Positions 23,905 through 35,029 of a stretch of DNA of 64,000 nt are shown piece by piece. The stretch's first letter is position 1, and every line of letters begins with the position of its first letter. The notes beneath the pieces were generated by a model. The model searched no databases, was not told the DNA's origin, and was given only the letters and a program-made list of their open reading frames with translations. Source of the stretch: Dermacentor variabilis (taxonomy: Eukaryota > Arthropoda > Arachnida > Ixodida > Ixodidae); the NCBI RefSeq assembly GCF_050947875.1, contig NC_134573.1, positions 48,804,115 through 48,868,114 on the forward strand. Reading direction: 5' to 3'. A program made the position numbers and the translations under genes.

Positions 23905-26900
23905 CTGCAAAAAAAAATTGTATTGGAATGAATCAGCTGCATACAAACCATTATTTACAAAGAAAAATGCTCGTTGCAGTATTAGTACTATGTGCCCTTG
24001 ACTGTGGAAGCCTTTAGTATACTATGCATAATAAAAGAATGTGTCGGGACAACGTTGCTTTATTTTTCATAACTGGGGTTTTCTTTTTCAGAGCCAATTG
24101 TCAGTTGATTACTGTGCCAGCAGCTGAGGTGGCCCCGCACCTTCTCGAGTCTCTACTGTCAGCACCACAAACCTATTTTTGTTCGCTGCAAAACAAATGC
24201 CTCACCCTACAATCCCATCTTATACGAGCTGATTGCATCCTATGCCTACAAACATCATATTTTTGTCCCATTACGCAAATTTCTACCATCCTCGGCTGTA
24301 GTTCTCTCTCCTTGACATCCATTCTGTCACACTTATGTAATCGCCTGTTATGAATTGGCAACAATTGATCGAATACGTGCGTGACCTGCCTGCCGATTCC
24401 TTTTTTTTTTTCTTAATCTCACCTAGCATATCAGTTGCCATGGTTTACTACGCCACTGTCTTCCTGCCTTAATGCTATCTCCAACAATTTTTGTTACTTC
24501 GTTTTCTGCACAGTCCTTGACATCTCAAGTTTCTTTGTTAACTTCCAGGTTTATCTCCCATATTGCATAACCGGTAGAATGCAATGATTCTAAACTTTTT
24601 TCAAGGATATCGGTAACGTGGCGATCACGATTCGGTAATGCCTTCCATGTGCTGTTCAACCCATCAAATTTTTTTTGTTTCCAGCTTTATATCAATACCT
24701 GCTATTGATATTTCACCTGGATAAAGGTACTCTTCCATAAATTTTGCGGGCTTAATGTCACTCATGAATTTCTGTTATCTCACCAAGTTAGTGAAGGTTA
24801 CCTTCATCTTTTCTATATTTTCGCGGGCCCACTTGCATGTAAAAGCACGAACACTCATTGGTTCTCACTGCCTTTTTTAAACTGAAGGACATGCAGTTCG
24901 TTACTACGAAAGTGACTTAATCCGTGCTCTCTTATTATGCTAAATATGAAACAGTAGAAATATACTTATCTGCAGTTTGTCGATGTCTCCTTCACTGTGT
25001 TGGTAGCGAGATCCATCGTCGGTACCACCTCCTTGTCGCATCGTAGCTATATAGGATGTCTTCCTTTTGCACACACTATGTAATGTTCGTAACGCTCGCA
25101 GTCACGCAGAGTGGATGAACTCCGCGCATTCGCAGAAGCAGCACCGGACAAGTTTCTTCAGCATTGCGCTGTGAACAGTAGGTGCGCGTTGCGATCTGTA
25201 AAATCGCCCAAGCTATTGGCAGTCTTACGGGGTGCACGGAAAGATTGCTGACGGAGGAACAGAACTATCTAAGAAATAGTGGTCATCGTCGAGCCTGATC
25301 ACTACGTCGCGCACTGCAAGCTCGTTGTACGAGTTTGTTTACAGTGGGCCTTTTCGATGTTTAGCCGCCATGCTCGCCCGGTGAATGGATGTGATGACGC
25401 CACCACAGCGTTCCCTCGTGGTATAATGGGAAGCGTACTAAATTACAAATTAGTCTAATGCGCATTCAGTGTACATGTTGTAAGCTTTAAAATGCTTCTA
25501 AACCGCGTTAAACTAACTAATAATATTGTACTAAATGCGTTTGTTTTATAACTCGCTTGTGCATGTAATGCACTCGGTGGAACGACAAACAAGTGAAAGA
25601 AGGCACGACCGTGCACCGACGGTATGATCACGTGAGCCCTTTTTGTCGACCGCCCAGACGGCAACGCTCAAGGAATGATAGCCAGCCAGAGTGAATCTAG
25701 ATAAACCAATGAAACTGGAGGCTTGTCGAAAGATGAACTGTGTCTCCGTACCATTCGTGCTTTCATCTTGGGGTGTCGCCAGAGCTCGTGAAGATCCCGA
25801 GTTTCGCCAAACTCGGCGCATCCTGCATAGCACCCCTGCGATCAAAAATTAATGCAGCAACAGAGATATGCATACTCGCGCGTGTTGTCACACGGTCCAT
25901 GCTAAACATGAAAGCTTTCCGGCGTATTCCTCCGCATGACCGGTACCCATTCCTCCGGCTCCGCCTTGAAAGCGCCGGACGCTGGCGAAAATATAAGTTT
26001 CTTTCTCTCTCTCCCAGCCTTCAATGTAAACTCTGCTAAACCGAAACAACTGTTCTGTGCTTACGGTAGCTGGAGTTTTTCACAAATGCGCTTGTTTGCC
26101 ACATCAAAATCGCTCATAGTGCGGCCTGTGTCAATCGCGGCAGTGAGGAAACTATTGATGATAACCTTTGATTTTGTCCTCACTACAGCTCCCAAATACA
26201 GCCCCTAGCGATAGCACTGGCACATCTCGACAATCGCAATCGGGCGCTTTCTGATACACCGAGCTTGAAGTGCTACCTTATACGGACTTGACACAAGAAG
26301 TTCACGAAGGTGGTGCTGAAGTTTCTCCGGTCATGTGGCGTAGTCGAGCGGCTGTGACAGTAGTGCGTTGTTTTGTGTGGTTGTGTTTTTTTCTCTCCCT
26401 TTGCGCTTTCCTTCCGTATCGATCTTCCTCCCCTTACCACTTCTCGATTACAGGGTAGCAAACTGGATGTTTATATTCCGGTTAATCTCCCCGTCTTTTG
26501 GGTGTCATTTACATATATCTCTCCAATTTCAAATTGAATATTAGGCTATTGGAACAGACAATTGCTGAATCAAAGGTGGATCGAGTTGAAACAAATATTC
26601 GCAATCAAAATTTCACGTACCAGCACAACTCTTACAGCAAATCGTACACATTCGATGGGACGAAAGACAGTTAACGCACGATAAGCGCTTGTCTTGTTTG
26701 TAAAAATAGAGGCTGTTATTCATTTCTTAAGCAATTGACTATATCGAAGTGGCAGTCATTAACATTAATTAGCTGATTTAGGGAGTCAATTTATTGAAGG
26801 GAAACTTCTGCTAGATATCTATATTTGCATCCGCAATATGAAGACAAACGTTGGCTGCAATCTTGAAATTTGCCATACCTAACCATACCTAGCTATATTG

Positions 26901-27499
26901 GTACTTCCATAGCGCAAATATGACCCACGACAACTACCAGGTGATCAGTCTTATCTGTGCACCACTGGGAAGGAGGACTGGGCTTATGTCTGCCGTTCCT
27001 CTGTCCTCGTTCCAAGTGGTGCGCAAATAATATTGATATTGAATTGTAACCAAAGCGCCCAAAACAGCTCCAGATGATGTCAACGAGGTGAGCATCCGCC
27101 TAACCGCCTCCTCCGCGACGCTTCGCCTGCTTTCTCTTCTTCGCTTCAACGGTGGTGCGGTTCAATGGTGGTGCTGTTGCTTTGCCGCGAGCTCAGCCCG
27201 CTGCTGCGTACGTTCCCCGGCGTGCGATTTTCTCCACCTACAGGCACCTTCCTCCTCTGCAGCTCGCATCCCTCCAGGGGACGCACATGATCTCGCCGAT
27301 GTCACCAACGCAGCATTCACAGTTGCGCGTAAAAAACAACCCGAAAATTCGTCTTCGCGCATAGCTTTCGTTGCAAGTGTTTCCTGGTAAACATTATGAT
27401 TGCATAGGCTGCAATTACCGAAAAGAAGTAAAAGCCGGGAGCGACATCATTGCACTTTCTTACGTAAAATAACAACCTGCTTAGCAAGTGATCTCGTTT
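23905..27499. other. Unassigned sequence, 3.6 kb
   Basis: No convincing coding motif. The block 24,100-24,860 is unusually pyrimidine-rich on the + strand and looks like a decayed antisense repeat, but I cannot assign it. A short TTCCCTCGTGGTATAATGG near 25,411 resembles the 5' half of a tRNA but has no matching T-arm. Small frames at 25,546-25,845 and 27,088-27,390 are unsupported. Confidence 0.4.
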
Positions 27500-27520
27500 G
27501 TGTTGTGCTAGCGCTATGGA

Positions 27521-27760
27521 AAGGCCACGGATACTTTGGACTTCCGAAGAAGAGCGTGAACACAATGAGCGGCGACGGGAAATGCATCGTCGATAGGGAC
27601 GACGGCTTCATAGTCAGGCTAGAAGGACACAGAATTTTCTGCTCAAAGCAAGCCACGCAGAGTTAAGACTACTGAAGAGCAGCGAAAATACAATAAGCTG
27701 CGAAAACGAGTACCTACCTCAGCAGGCGCAACGGCTTCGTGCTCAGGCTAGGCATGAGCT
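27521..27760 (+). pseudogene. Fragment of an Arg/Glu-rich repetitive ORF
   Basis: The + strand translation reads RPRILWTSEEEREHNERRRE followed by MHRR and a stop, then in the same region two imperfect repeats (RRLHSQARR and QRLRAQARH). This composition (PRxLRTPEEERE..ERRR) resembles a repetitive Arg/Glu-rich ORF family I have seen in tick sequence, possibly related to the 17-residue repeat at 46,174. It has in-frame stops. Function is unknown. Confidence 0.3.
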
Positions 27761-27763
27761 AGT

Positions 27764-28184
27764 TCAAGGCTGCTTCACATTGATTCTGTGCGGTGGGTGC
27801 CGGCCGTACAATAAGAAAAAGGGCGGAAACCCAGTAGTGCTCTCAGTGGAGGCATAGTAGGCGTAGATGACGAAGGGCAGACTGGCATTCCAGCTTGTGT
27901 GGTCGGAGGCTACGTGCATTGCGCGCATGTCGCCAAGCGTGCGGTTAAAGCGTTCTGTGAGACCACTGGTCTGTGGATGGTAAACAGTAGTTGTGCGCTG
28001 CACAACATGCAACGTTTCGATGACGGCTTCTACGCCTTCCGGTAGGAAGACACGTCCGCAATCGCTGAGCAACTGCTCTGGTGGACCATGACGCAGTATA
28101 ATCGGCGAAACAGGAAGGCGGCAACATCGCGCGCTGTAGCAGCCGGGAGAACAGCAGTTTCGGCGTACCGCGTGAGGTGGTCAA
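27764..28184 (-). pseudogene. Ty3/gypsy integrase fragment
   Basis: On the - strand the frame 28,072-27,764 encodes a piece of a retroviral-type integrase core: TTTVYHPQTSGLTERFNRTL (the canonical YHPQTNGLTERFNRTL motif containing the third catalytic residue, Glu) followed by LPFVIYAYYASTESTTGFPP and FFLLYGRHPP. A second frame to 28,184 carries upstream integrase residues, so at least one frameshift is present. No catalytic D,D part is intact. It is the - strand part of a gypsy mosaic with the RNase H segment and LTR to its right. Confidence 0.85.
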
Positions 28185-28244
28185 CAGCCGCGATAGCTCA
28201 GCGGTGGTGGCCGGGGCGCGGTGCTAGCCCAGCGCAAACAGGGG

Positions 28245-28781
28245 TTTCTTTAATATGACGTGGCGTATGCAAGTCGTACGCTTAGGAAAGCTGAAAACAA
28301 TTACAATGTGAGAGAAAAACAATGCCTGGCCATCATTAGGGCTCTATGTTCAGGCATAATTTGCAGGGCCGTCCGTTTGATGTAGTCACGGACTCACATG
28401 CACTATGTTGGCTGTCATCCAATAAATATCCCTCAGGCCGTCTTTCTCGATGGGCACCTCGCCTGCAGGGCGACGATATCCTCATGCTATACCACAGCGG
28501 CCGTCAGCACTCTGACGCCGAAGCCCTCTCTCGCTCTCCCTTGCCCGACGACAATGCCCGCTGCTCCATATCCAGGCTTGCCGTTTATTCCATCCACCTT
28601 CGCGTCATCGCTTCTGAACTCCATGATGACTGGATGACCTCGGTGATAGACTTTCTCCCTGATCCATTGGCACAACCAACCACTCGCGCGTTATGGCGTC
28701 AAGCCCACCATTGAGCCATTCGCGAAGACCTACTGCACCCACGCAATTACACTGCCGCGATGGCAGCCAGTGGTTGCTAGT
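28245..28781 (+). pseudogene. Ty3/gypsy RNase H and connector, interrupted by the RTE element
   Basis: The + strand shows [19 protein letters not shown] (RNase H substrate-binding region), then [20 protein letters not shown] (the VTDHHAL motif) and DAEALSRSP, the usual end of gypsy RNase H, followed by the linker toward integrase. The frame reaches the 11-bp duplication at 28,771-28,781. It resumes in register at 31,986 after the RTE insertion for a few codons before ending near 32,010. There are stops and a frameshift near 28,330 and 28,712. Its orientation is opposite to the integrase fragment on its left and the LTR on its right. Confidence 0.85.
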
Positions 28782-28804
28782 CATCATCAACATCATCAGT
28801 CTGG

Positions 28805-30439
28805 CTACGCCCACTGCAGGGCAAAGGCCTCTCCCATACTTCTCCAACAACCCCGGTCATGTACTAATCGTGGCCAAGCCATGCCTGCAAACTTCTTAAT
28901 CTCATCCGCCCACCTAACTTTCTGCCACCCCCTGCTACGCTTCCCTTCCCTTGGGATCCAGTCCGTAACCCTTAATGACCATCCGTTAGCTTCCCTCCTC
29001 ATTACATGTCCTGCCCATGCCCATTTCTTTTTCTTCATTTCAACTAAGATGTCATTAACTCGCGTTTGTTCCATCACCCAATCTGCTCTTTTCTTATCCC
29101 TTAACGTTACACCTATCATTCTTCTTTCCATAGCACGTTGCGTCGTCCTCAATTTGAGTAGAACCCTTTTCGTAAGCCTCCAGGTTTCTGCCCCGTTGGT
29201 GAGTACTGGTAAGACACAGCTATTATATGCTTTTCTCTTGAGGGATAATGACAACCTGCTGTTCATGATCTGAGAATGCCTGCCAAACGCACCCCAGCCC
29301 ATTCTTATTCTTCAGATTATTTCCGTCTCATGATCCGGATCCGCCGTCACTACCTGCCCTAAGTAGATGTATTCCCTTACGACTTCCAGTGCCTCGCTGC
29401 CTATTGTAAATTGCTGTTCTCTTCCGAGACTGTTAAGCAATACTTTAGTTTTCTGCAGATTAATTTTTAGACCCACTCTTCTGCTTTGCCTCTCAAGGTC
29501 AGTGAGCATGCATTGCAATTGGTCCCCTGAGTTACTAAGCAAGGCAATATCATCAGCGAATCGCAAGTTACTAAGGTATTCTCCATTAACTTTTATCCCC
29601 AATTCTTCCCAATCCAGGTCTCTGAATACCTCCTGTAAACACGCTGTGAATAGCATTGGAGATATCGTATCTCCCTGCCTGACGCGTTTCTTTATTGGGA
29701 TCTTGTTGCTTGCTTTATGGAGGACTACGGTGGCTGTCGAGCCGCTATAGATATCTTTCAGTGTTTTTACACACGGCTCGTCTACACCCTGATTCCGTAA
29801 TGCCTCTATGACTTCTGAGGTTTCGACAGAATCAAACGCTTTCTCGTAATCAATGAAAGCTATATATAAGGGTTGGTTATATTCTGCACATTTCTCTATC
29901 ACCTGATTGATAGTGTGAATATGATCTATTGTTGAGTAGCCTTTACGGAATAGTCCTGCCTGGTCCTTTGCTTGACAGAAGTCTAAGGTGTTCCTGATTC
30001 TATTTGCGATTAGCTTAGCAAATAGTTTCTAGGCAACGGACAGTAAGCTGTTCGGTCTATAATTTTTCAAGTCTTTGGCGTCCCCTTTCTTGTGGATTAG
30101 GATTATGTTAGCGTTCTTCCAAGAGTCCGGTACGCTCGAGGTCATGAGGCATTGCGTATACAGGGTGGACAGTTTCTCTAGAACAATCTGCCCACCATCT
30201 TTCAACAAATATGCTGTTACCTGATCCTCCCCAGCTGCCTTCCCCCTTTGCATATCTCCCAAGGCTTTCTTTACTTCTTCCGGCGTTACCTTTGGGATTT
30301 CGAATTCCTCTGGACTAATTTCTCTTCCATTATCGTCGAGGGTGCCACTGGTACTGTAGAAATCTCTATAGAAATCCTTAGCCACTTGAAGTATCTCATC
30401 CATATTAGTAATGATATTGCCGGCTTTGTCTCTTAACGC
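28805..30439 (-). pseudogene. RTE reverse transcriptase domain, broken by in-frame stops
   Basis: All segments share one frame: 30,403-30,029 ([18 protein letters not shown], then [20 protein letters not shown] and the NYRP block), 29,902-29,312 (IAFIDYEKAFDSV with the first catalytic Asp, VRQGDTISPMLFTACLQEVF, LRFADDIALLSNSGDQL with the catalytic Asp pair, and VREYIYLGQVV) and 29,302-28,805 (SRLSLSLKRKAYNSCVLPVL, then a KKKWAWAGHVMRR block). Stops separate the segments near 30,030 and 29,312. The catalytic residues themselves are preserved, which suggests fairly recent inactivation. Confidence 0.9.
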
Positions 30440-31784
30440 TTACATCTGATTCTTGCCAATTCCTAGTTTCTTCTTCACTGTTTTTAGGCTTCCTTCGTTC
30501 CTGAGAGCATGTTCAATTCTATCCATATTATACTTCCTTATGTCAGCTGTCTTATGCTTTTTGAATAACTTCGAAAGTTCTGCAAGTTCTATTCTAGCTG
30601 TAGGGTTAGATGCTTTCATACATTGGCGTTTCTTGACCAGATCTTTCGTCTCCTGCGATAGTTTGCTGGTATCCTGCCTAACGCAGTTACCACCGACTTG
30701 CATTGCACACTTCTTAATGAAGCCCACAAGATTGTCGGTCATTGCTTCAACACTAAGGTCCTCTTCCGGAGTTAAAGCCGAATACCTGTTCTGTAGCTTG
30801 ATCTGGAATTCCTCTATTTTCCCTCTTACCGCTAACTCATTAATCGGCTTCTTATGTACCAGTTTCTTCCGTTCCCTCCTCAGGTCTAGGCTAATTCGAG
30901 TTCTTACCATCCTGTGGTCACTGCAGCGCACCTTGCCGAGCACGTCCACATCTTGTGTGATGCCAGGGTTAGCGCAGAGTATGAGGTCTATTTCATTTCT
31001 AGTCTCGCCGTTCGTGCTCCTCCAGGTCCACTTTCGGCTGTCCCGCTTGCGGAAGAAGGTATTCATTATCGTCATATTATTCTGTTCCGCAAACTCTACT
31101 AATAACTCTCCCCTGCTATTCCTAGTGCCTATGCCATATTCCCCACTGCCTTGTCTCCAGCCTGCTTCTTGCCTACCTTGGCATTAAAGTCGCCCATTAG
31201 TATAGTGTATTTAGTTTTCACTCTACCCATCGCCGATTCCACGTCTTCATAGAAGCTTTCGACTTCCTGGTCATCATGACTAGATGTAGGGGCGTAGACC
31301 TGTACAACCTTCATTTTGTACCTCTTATTAAGTTTCAGAACAACACCTGCCACCCTCTCGTTAATGCTATGGAGTTCCTGTATGTTACCAGCTATATTCT
31401 TATTAATCAGGAATCCGACTCCTAGTTCTCGCCTCTCCGCTAAGCCCCGGTAGCACAGGATGTGCCCGCTTTCTAGCACTGTGTATGCTTCTTTTGACTC
31501 CTAACTTGACTGAGCCCGATTATATTCCATTTACTACCATCTAATTCCTGCAATAGCACGGCTGGACTCGCCTCACTAGATGACGTTCTAGCGTGAAACG
31601 TTGCCAGGTTCATATTCCAATGGCGGCCTGTCCGGAGCCAGTGATTCTTAGCACCCTCTGCTGCGTCGCAGGTCTGACCGCCGCCGTGGTCAGTTACTTC
31701 GCAGCTGCTGGGGACTGAGGGCCGGGGTTTGGTTGTTGTGTTCATATAGGAGGTTGTGGCCAAGTACTGCACCAGGATGGCCAA
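30440..31784 (-). pseudogene. RTE endonuclease domain (AP-type), broken
   Basis: The reading moves through three frames. From 31,784 it covers an N-terminal block ending near ATFHARTSSSEASPAVLLQEL. At 31,479-31,129 it carries YRGLAERRELGVGFLINKN and the APE motif LMGDFNAKVG. At 31,075-30,440 it carries RKWTWRSTNGETRNEIDLIL and KVRCSDHRMVRTRI; the Asp-His pair there (SDHRMV) is the C-terminal catalytic motif of AP-type endonucleases. A lysine-rich linker follows, ending at a TAA/TAG-type stop at 30,440. In an active element this domain nicks the target DNA to prime reverse transcription. Confidence 0.85.
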
Positions 31785-31904
31785 TCCGGCTCTGGTGATG
31801 GAGTGCGTTACCGGTTCTGGTCACCGGGATCAGGCCACACTCCAGCCCTGTTTGTGCAATTTTATCAACTCGCGGATTTTTTTTTAATCTGGTGGAAAAT
31901 TGCC

Positions 31905-31974
31905 GGCACCGGATTCGAACCACGGACCTCTTGCACGCGAGGCGGGTGTTCTACCTCTATGCCACCGCTGCACA
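31905..31974 (-). promoter_or_regulatory. tRNA-like RNA polymerase III promoter at the RTE 5' end
   Basis: On the - strand the first 70 bases of the element hold an A-box TGGCATAGAGG (31,964-31,954) and a perfect B-box GGTTCGAATCC (31,921-31,911), spaced about 32 bp apart as in a tRNA. The deleted RTE copy at 61,623-62,571 has the same arrangement (A-box TGGCTTAGAGG, B-box GATTCGAATCC), so the tRNA-like head belongs to the family rather than to this insertion. Confidence 0.7.
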
Positions 31975-32009
31975 TGGTTGCTAGTAGTACCGCGCATCTT
32001 CACCACTCG

Positions 32010-32206
32010 TAAAGGCGTTTATTGGTCACGAGCGTTTGGGAACGACCGTTAGAGCAGGGCAGGGACTCACAGCACGAGCGGCATTCACGAGCAAAACGCT
32101 GAAGAGGACAACCCACTAGAAAGCACTGGAGAGGAGGACCCGCTATGTCGTTCCATTCCTTCCCTACATCGTCGGTTCAACGAATCGGGAGGCAGGACTT
32201 CTGACA
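32010..32206 (-). mobile_element. Probable Ty3/gypsy LTR, - strand
   Basis: On the - strand this begins TGTCAGAAGTCCTGCCTCCC and ends near the poly(A)-signal region CCAATAAACGCCTTTACGAG, as gypsy LTRs commonly do in ticks. It abuts the end of the + strand gypsy RNase H/linker remnant. Boundaries are approximate, and no partner LTR was found to the left of the integrase fragment. Confidence 0.5.
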
Positions 32207-32589
32207 GACATCCTCCACAGCACTATGCCCGGTAAATAACCAGTCGCTCGTGTTATAGTCTGTATCGAGGCTTGCTTGATTTACTTTAAGCCATAGCGTC
32301 GCAGATATAACGTCGCAGACTGGAGATGTAGATTTCGTGAAAATTTCAGCGGCTTGAAAAGAGCTGGTTTGCTTAATGTATATTTTAAAAAATATAAAAA
32401 AGCGGAAAAAAAGAAGATTGCGCACAAAACTGGGAAAAACTCCATAGACGTGTTTCCCTCAGATTGAAAAGAACATAATTGTTACATTATTGCATCACAA
32501 AAGCCCTAGCAGAGCTTCCGGCTTCAAAATTGAGACATGATTTACATTAATTCATTGATTTCACATCGAAGCACCAAGACCGGCATTTA

Positions 32590-32890
32590 TACGAATCAAT
32601 GCCCGATTAATTTGCGCTTACGCATCAACGCTTCATTCTGCACGGTGGAGGCCCTCTGGACATAGAGGTTCGAGTGCGCGGGCTCAACTTTTTGCACGCG
32701 ATGCTCTGCGAGTCTATTGGGCATCTTGGTGCGCAAACTGGTCCCAAACTGGGACCAGTTTCTTTCACCTCCCACAGAAGAATAATAAATCTCATGTAGG
32801 CGACAAGCGAGGAGGCTCAAGGCTTGGTAGGAGCAAGGACCTTGCCACAACGAAGATGGTTTCAGGTGCTTCGGAGGTTCCGCCCAAACT
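32590..32890 (-). pseudogene. hAT transposase C-terminal dimerisation domain fragment
   Basis: On the - strand the translation contains LWQGPCSYQALSLLACRLHE followed by SSVGGERNWSQFGTSLRTKM and NRLAEHRVQKVEPAHSNL. This matches the hAT dimerisation region pattern W-x-x-x-G, L-x-x-L-A-x-R, S-S-x-x-x-E-R-N-W-S-x-F, then N-R-L and the N-L tail, found in BED-finger and DUF659-type hAT transposases. Only the last 80 or so residues are visible; no RNase H-like core, zinc finger or terminal repeats were seen. Confidence 0.75.
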
Positions 32891-33721
32891 CCTTCTCTTG
32901 ACCAAACTTTTAAATACGTCGCAAGAAGTCACATCGTAGCAGAAGGATTCTGCAGGGAAAGTCTTTTTCTTATTTTGTCATGTTTGAAAAAATATGAAAA
33001 AACTTTTCAGACCGACATTTTGAGCATTCTTTTCAACCGCTTACATCATTACATATGACAGAATGCACTGCGCATGTTTTCATTAACCTACACGTTTTAA
33101 CACAATGCCTACGCGACTTGCACTTTTTTTATACGTATAAACGTTTCGTGGTCGTATTTTGTGCGCTTAATAATTATGTACACCAAGAGGCTTAAATTCG
33201 CGGGCTATCGAAGCAGCGTGTAAGAACTTGATTGCGATACTTTTAGATTCAGCACACTTTTATTGACAAAATTTGAGGCTCCATCGTGAAAACTCTTGTT
33301 AAGAAAGCAACTTTTTGCCTTTTAGCGTTGCTTATTACTCATCTTGAGAGGGAATGGGTTTGTGCGCCTGTTTCGGTCTGTTCGCTTTTGGTGGTCGGCC
33401 GGTAGATCTGCGGTGCAAAGGCACCACGTACGAAAGCGTGCATGCTCTCTATAAATCAAGATAGCGGGTGCATTTATCGAAAAACAGCATCGTAGATCGT
33501 TGAGACGGACATGGTGATTCACGTAAGCTTTAAAGTGTGTGAAGGCTTCGATGCTGCAGCGGAACACTCGCAGAGGAAACGTGCGCTCGCCGGCTCGTTC
33601 ACTCGGTCGTTTATTCGCCACTTGTTTTTTTTTAATTTCTTTCCTCAAAGGTCTCTTGCTGAGACATTACTTGAAGGAGTGGGGGTTAATGACAAAGAAA
33701 GACACTACAAATTACAAAGGG
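32891..33721. other. Unassigned flank between the hAT fragment and the SINE
   Basis: AT-rich sequence with no recognised coding motif. A short open frame on each strand (for example 33,322-33,648 on -) has no family signature. The remaining hAT transposase would be expected here on the - strand but is not recognisable. Confidence 0.4.
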
Positions 33722-33734
33722 ATATTTTCGATGA

Positions 33735-33972
33735 TACCCGCCGTGGTTGCTCAGTGGCTATGGTGTTGGGCTGCTGAGCACGAGGTCGCGGGATCGAATC
33801 CCGGCCACGGCGGCCGCATTTCGATGGGGGCGAAATGCGAAAACACCCGTGTGCTTAGATTTAGGCGCACGTTAAAGAACCCCAGGTGGTCAAAATTTCC
33901 GGAGTCCTCCACTACGGCGTGCCTCATAATCAGAAAGTGGTTTTGGCACGTAAAACCCCAAATATTATTATT
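33735..33972 (+). mobile_element. Ruka-type tRNA-derived SINE, full length, 13-bp duplication
   Basis: A 238-bp SINE is flanked by exact 13-bp direct repeats ATATTTTCGATGA (33,722-33,734 and 33,973-33,985). The tRNA-like head has an A-box-like GTTGCTCAGTGGC and a B-box GGGATCGAATCCC. The body has the characteristic segments CATTTCGATGGGGGCGAAAT, GCACGTTAAAGAACCCCAGG and GTGGTTTTGGCACGTAAAAC, and the tail is a short ATT repeat. I recall this as the ixodid Ruka SINE from the literature on Rhipicephalus; the name rests on memory. It is the cleanest copy in the window. Confidence 0.92.
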
Positions 33973-33985
33973 ATATTTTCGATGA

Positions 33986-35029
33986 GTCACTTGAATGCAA
34001 GTGGGTCGATGATAGTGACAACTTTGGTCTGGTGTGCGCAGGAAGAATGATTGCTGAAAGTCACGGTATGGGCTTGTGGGGGATATACTGTGTTAGAGTG
34101 ACTGGTGCGGGCAATGCGATGTGCTCTTTTTATGTGTGGGTTGTCAAAAAACAAAGAATGGGAAAGAATTTTGAAAAAGGTTAAGACGTGCTCGTAATTG
34201 GGGCAGTAATTCGCTCGCTTTAATCGTACACTCGGTCATAACTTGACTAAAGTGCGGTCGTTCGCTCGTTCGATGGCTCGTATAGTAGTCATTTTTAGTC
34301 GTTTGATCGCTTTAGTTGTTCGCTAGGTGATAGCAAAACTTAAGGCAAATCTTGCAAATGCTATTTTGCAGTGAGCGGAACCATCATCAATGCGTGTACC
34401 TCTTAATTGCTGACGGTGCAACTCGCTTCGCCATAACAAGTGTGCCACGTCGTGAACAGATCACCTAACGAACGATGGGATCTTACTCGAGATCAGTCAC
34501 TAACCTGCAAGATTAAAAATAATTTACTCAACTTAAGCTCACTATGCCCTTTCAGTCCGAGTGAAACGCTGTTGCCGTGTTCCCACTAGCGAAGTAATGT
34601 TAACAATTGGTGTAGAATGCACGCTGTGAAGGTGGTTGTACAGCGAAGCTGCGGTATCACCTGATCCAATAGAACAATGTGAAGTAGCCTCGAACAAGTT
34701 CCTGGCAAACCTGAACACGGCGCCATTGTGCATATTGAAGTCGTTGTTCCTTTGGTCCCTCATCTTGCCGGCAGTGCTCTACGGGAGTGCTAACTGTGCG
34801 TGGCCTTTCCATAGCGCTATCACAAGAAAAATGAAATCGTTTGCTATGAGGGCTCTTTTTTATGAAGGAATGTTTAGTGTTGTCGTTCCCTGCTTCCTTT
34901 TCTACCACTCCCATTTCCCGGCAACTACAGTTTCGATGAATGTGTGTTATCCAGAGGAGCAAGGGTCAAATATGGGCAAACAGCGCCGCGCCATTGGTAA
35001 TGAGTTTGCAGTGGAGCGATGAGTTCTAT
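33986..35029. other. Unassigned sequence after the SINE
   Basis: No recognised gene. The stretch 34,200-34,330 is locally repetitive (CGTTCGCTCG-like words). An open frame at 34,636-35,022 on the + strand shows no known motif. Confidence 0.4.

Larger units (their letters stand above)
28782..31974 (-). mobile_element. RTE-type LINE, near full length (3193 bp), 11-bp target-site duplication
   Basis: A non-LTR retrotransposon lies on the - strand, flanked by exact direct repeats TGGTTGCTAGT (28,771-28,781 and 31,975-31,985). Its 5' end (right side) is a tRNA-like segment, followed by a short leader, an AP-type endonuclease, a reverse transcriptase and a short 3' UTR. The 3' end (left side) is ATGATG-type simple repeat, seen as TCATCATCAACATCATCAG on the + strand. 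Gene order, a single short ORF and the simple-repeat tail fit the RTE clade (BovB-like; the endonuclease is often annotated as craniofacial development protein 2-like). The copy is dead: at least three stops and two frame changes interrupt the ORF. It sits in a gypsy RNase H/linker sequence whose frame is restored if one duplication and the element are removed. Confidence 0.92.

Noticed and set aside
25411..25440. tRNA-like TCCCTCGTGGTATAATGGGA
   Set aside because: Only a 5'-half resemblance; no T-arm or acceptor pairing follows.
28770..29273. A 167-codon + strand frame
   Set aside because: Antisense to the RTE reverse transcriptase C-terminal region, with no independent motif.
30453..31187. 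A 244-codon open frame on the + strand, longest in the window
   Set aside because: It is the antisense shadow of the RTE endonuclease on the - strand; the real motifs (GDFNAKVG, SDHRMV) are on the other strand.
32736..32760. 11-bp perfect inverted repeat AACTGGTCCCA with a 3-bp loop
   Set aside because: It lies within hAT coding sequence (the NWSQFGT region) and is short enough to be chance.
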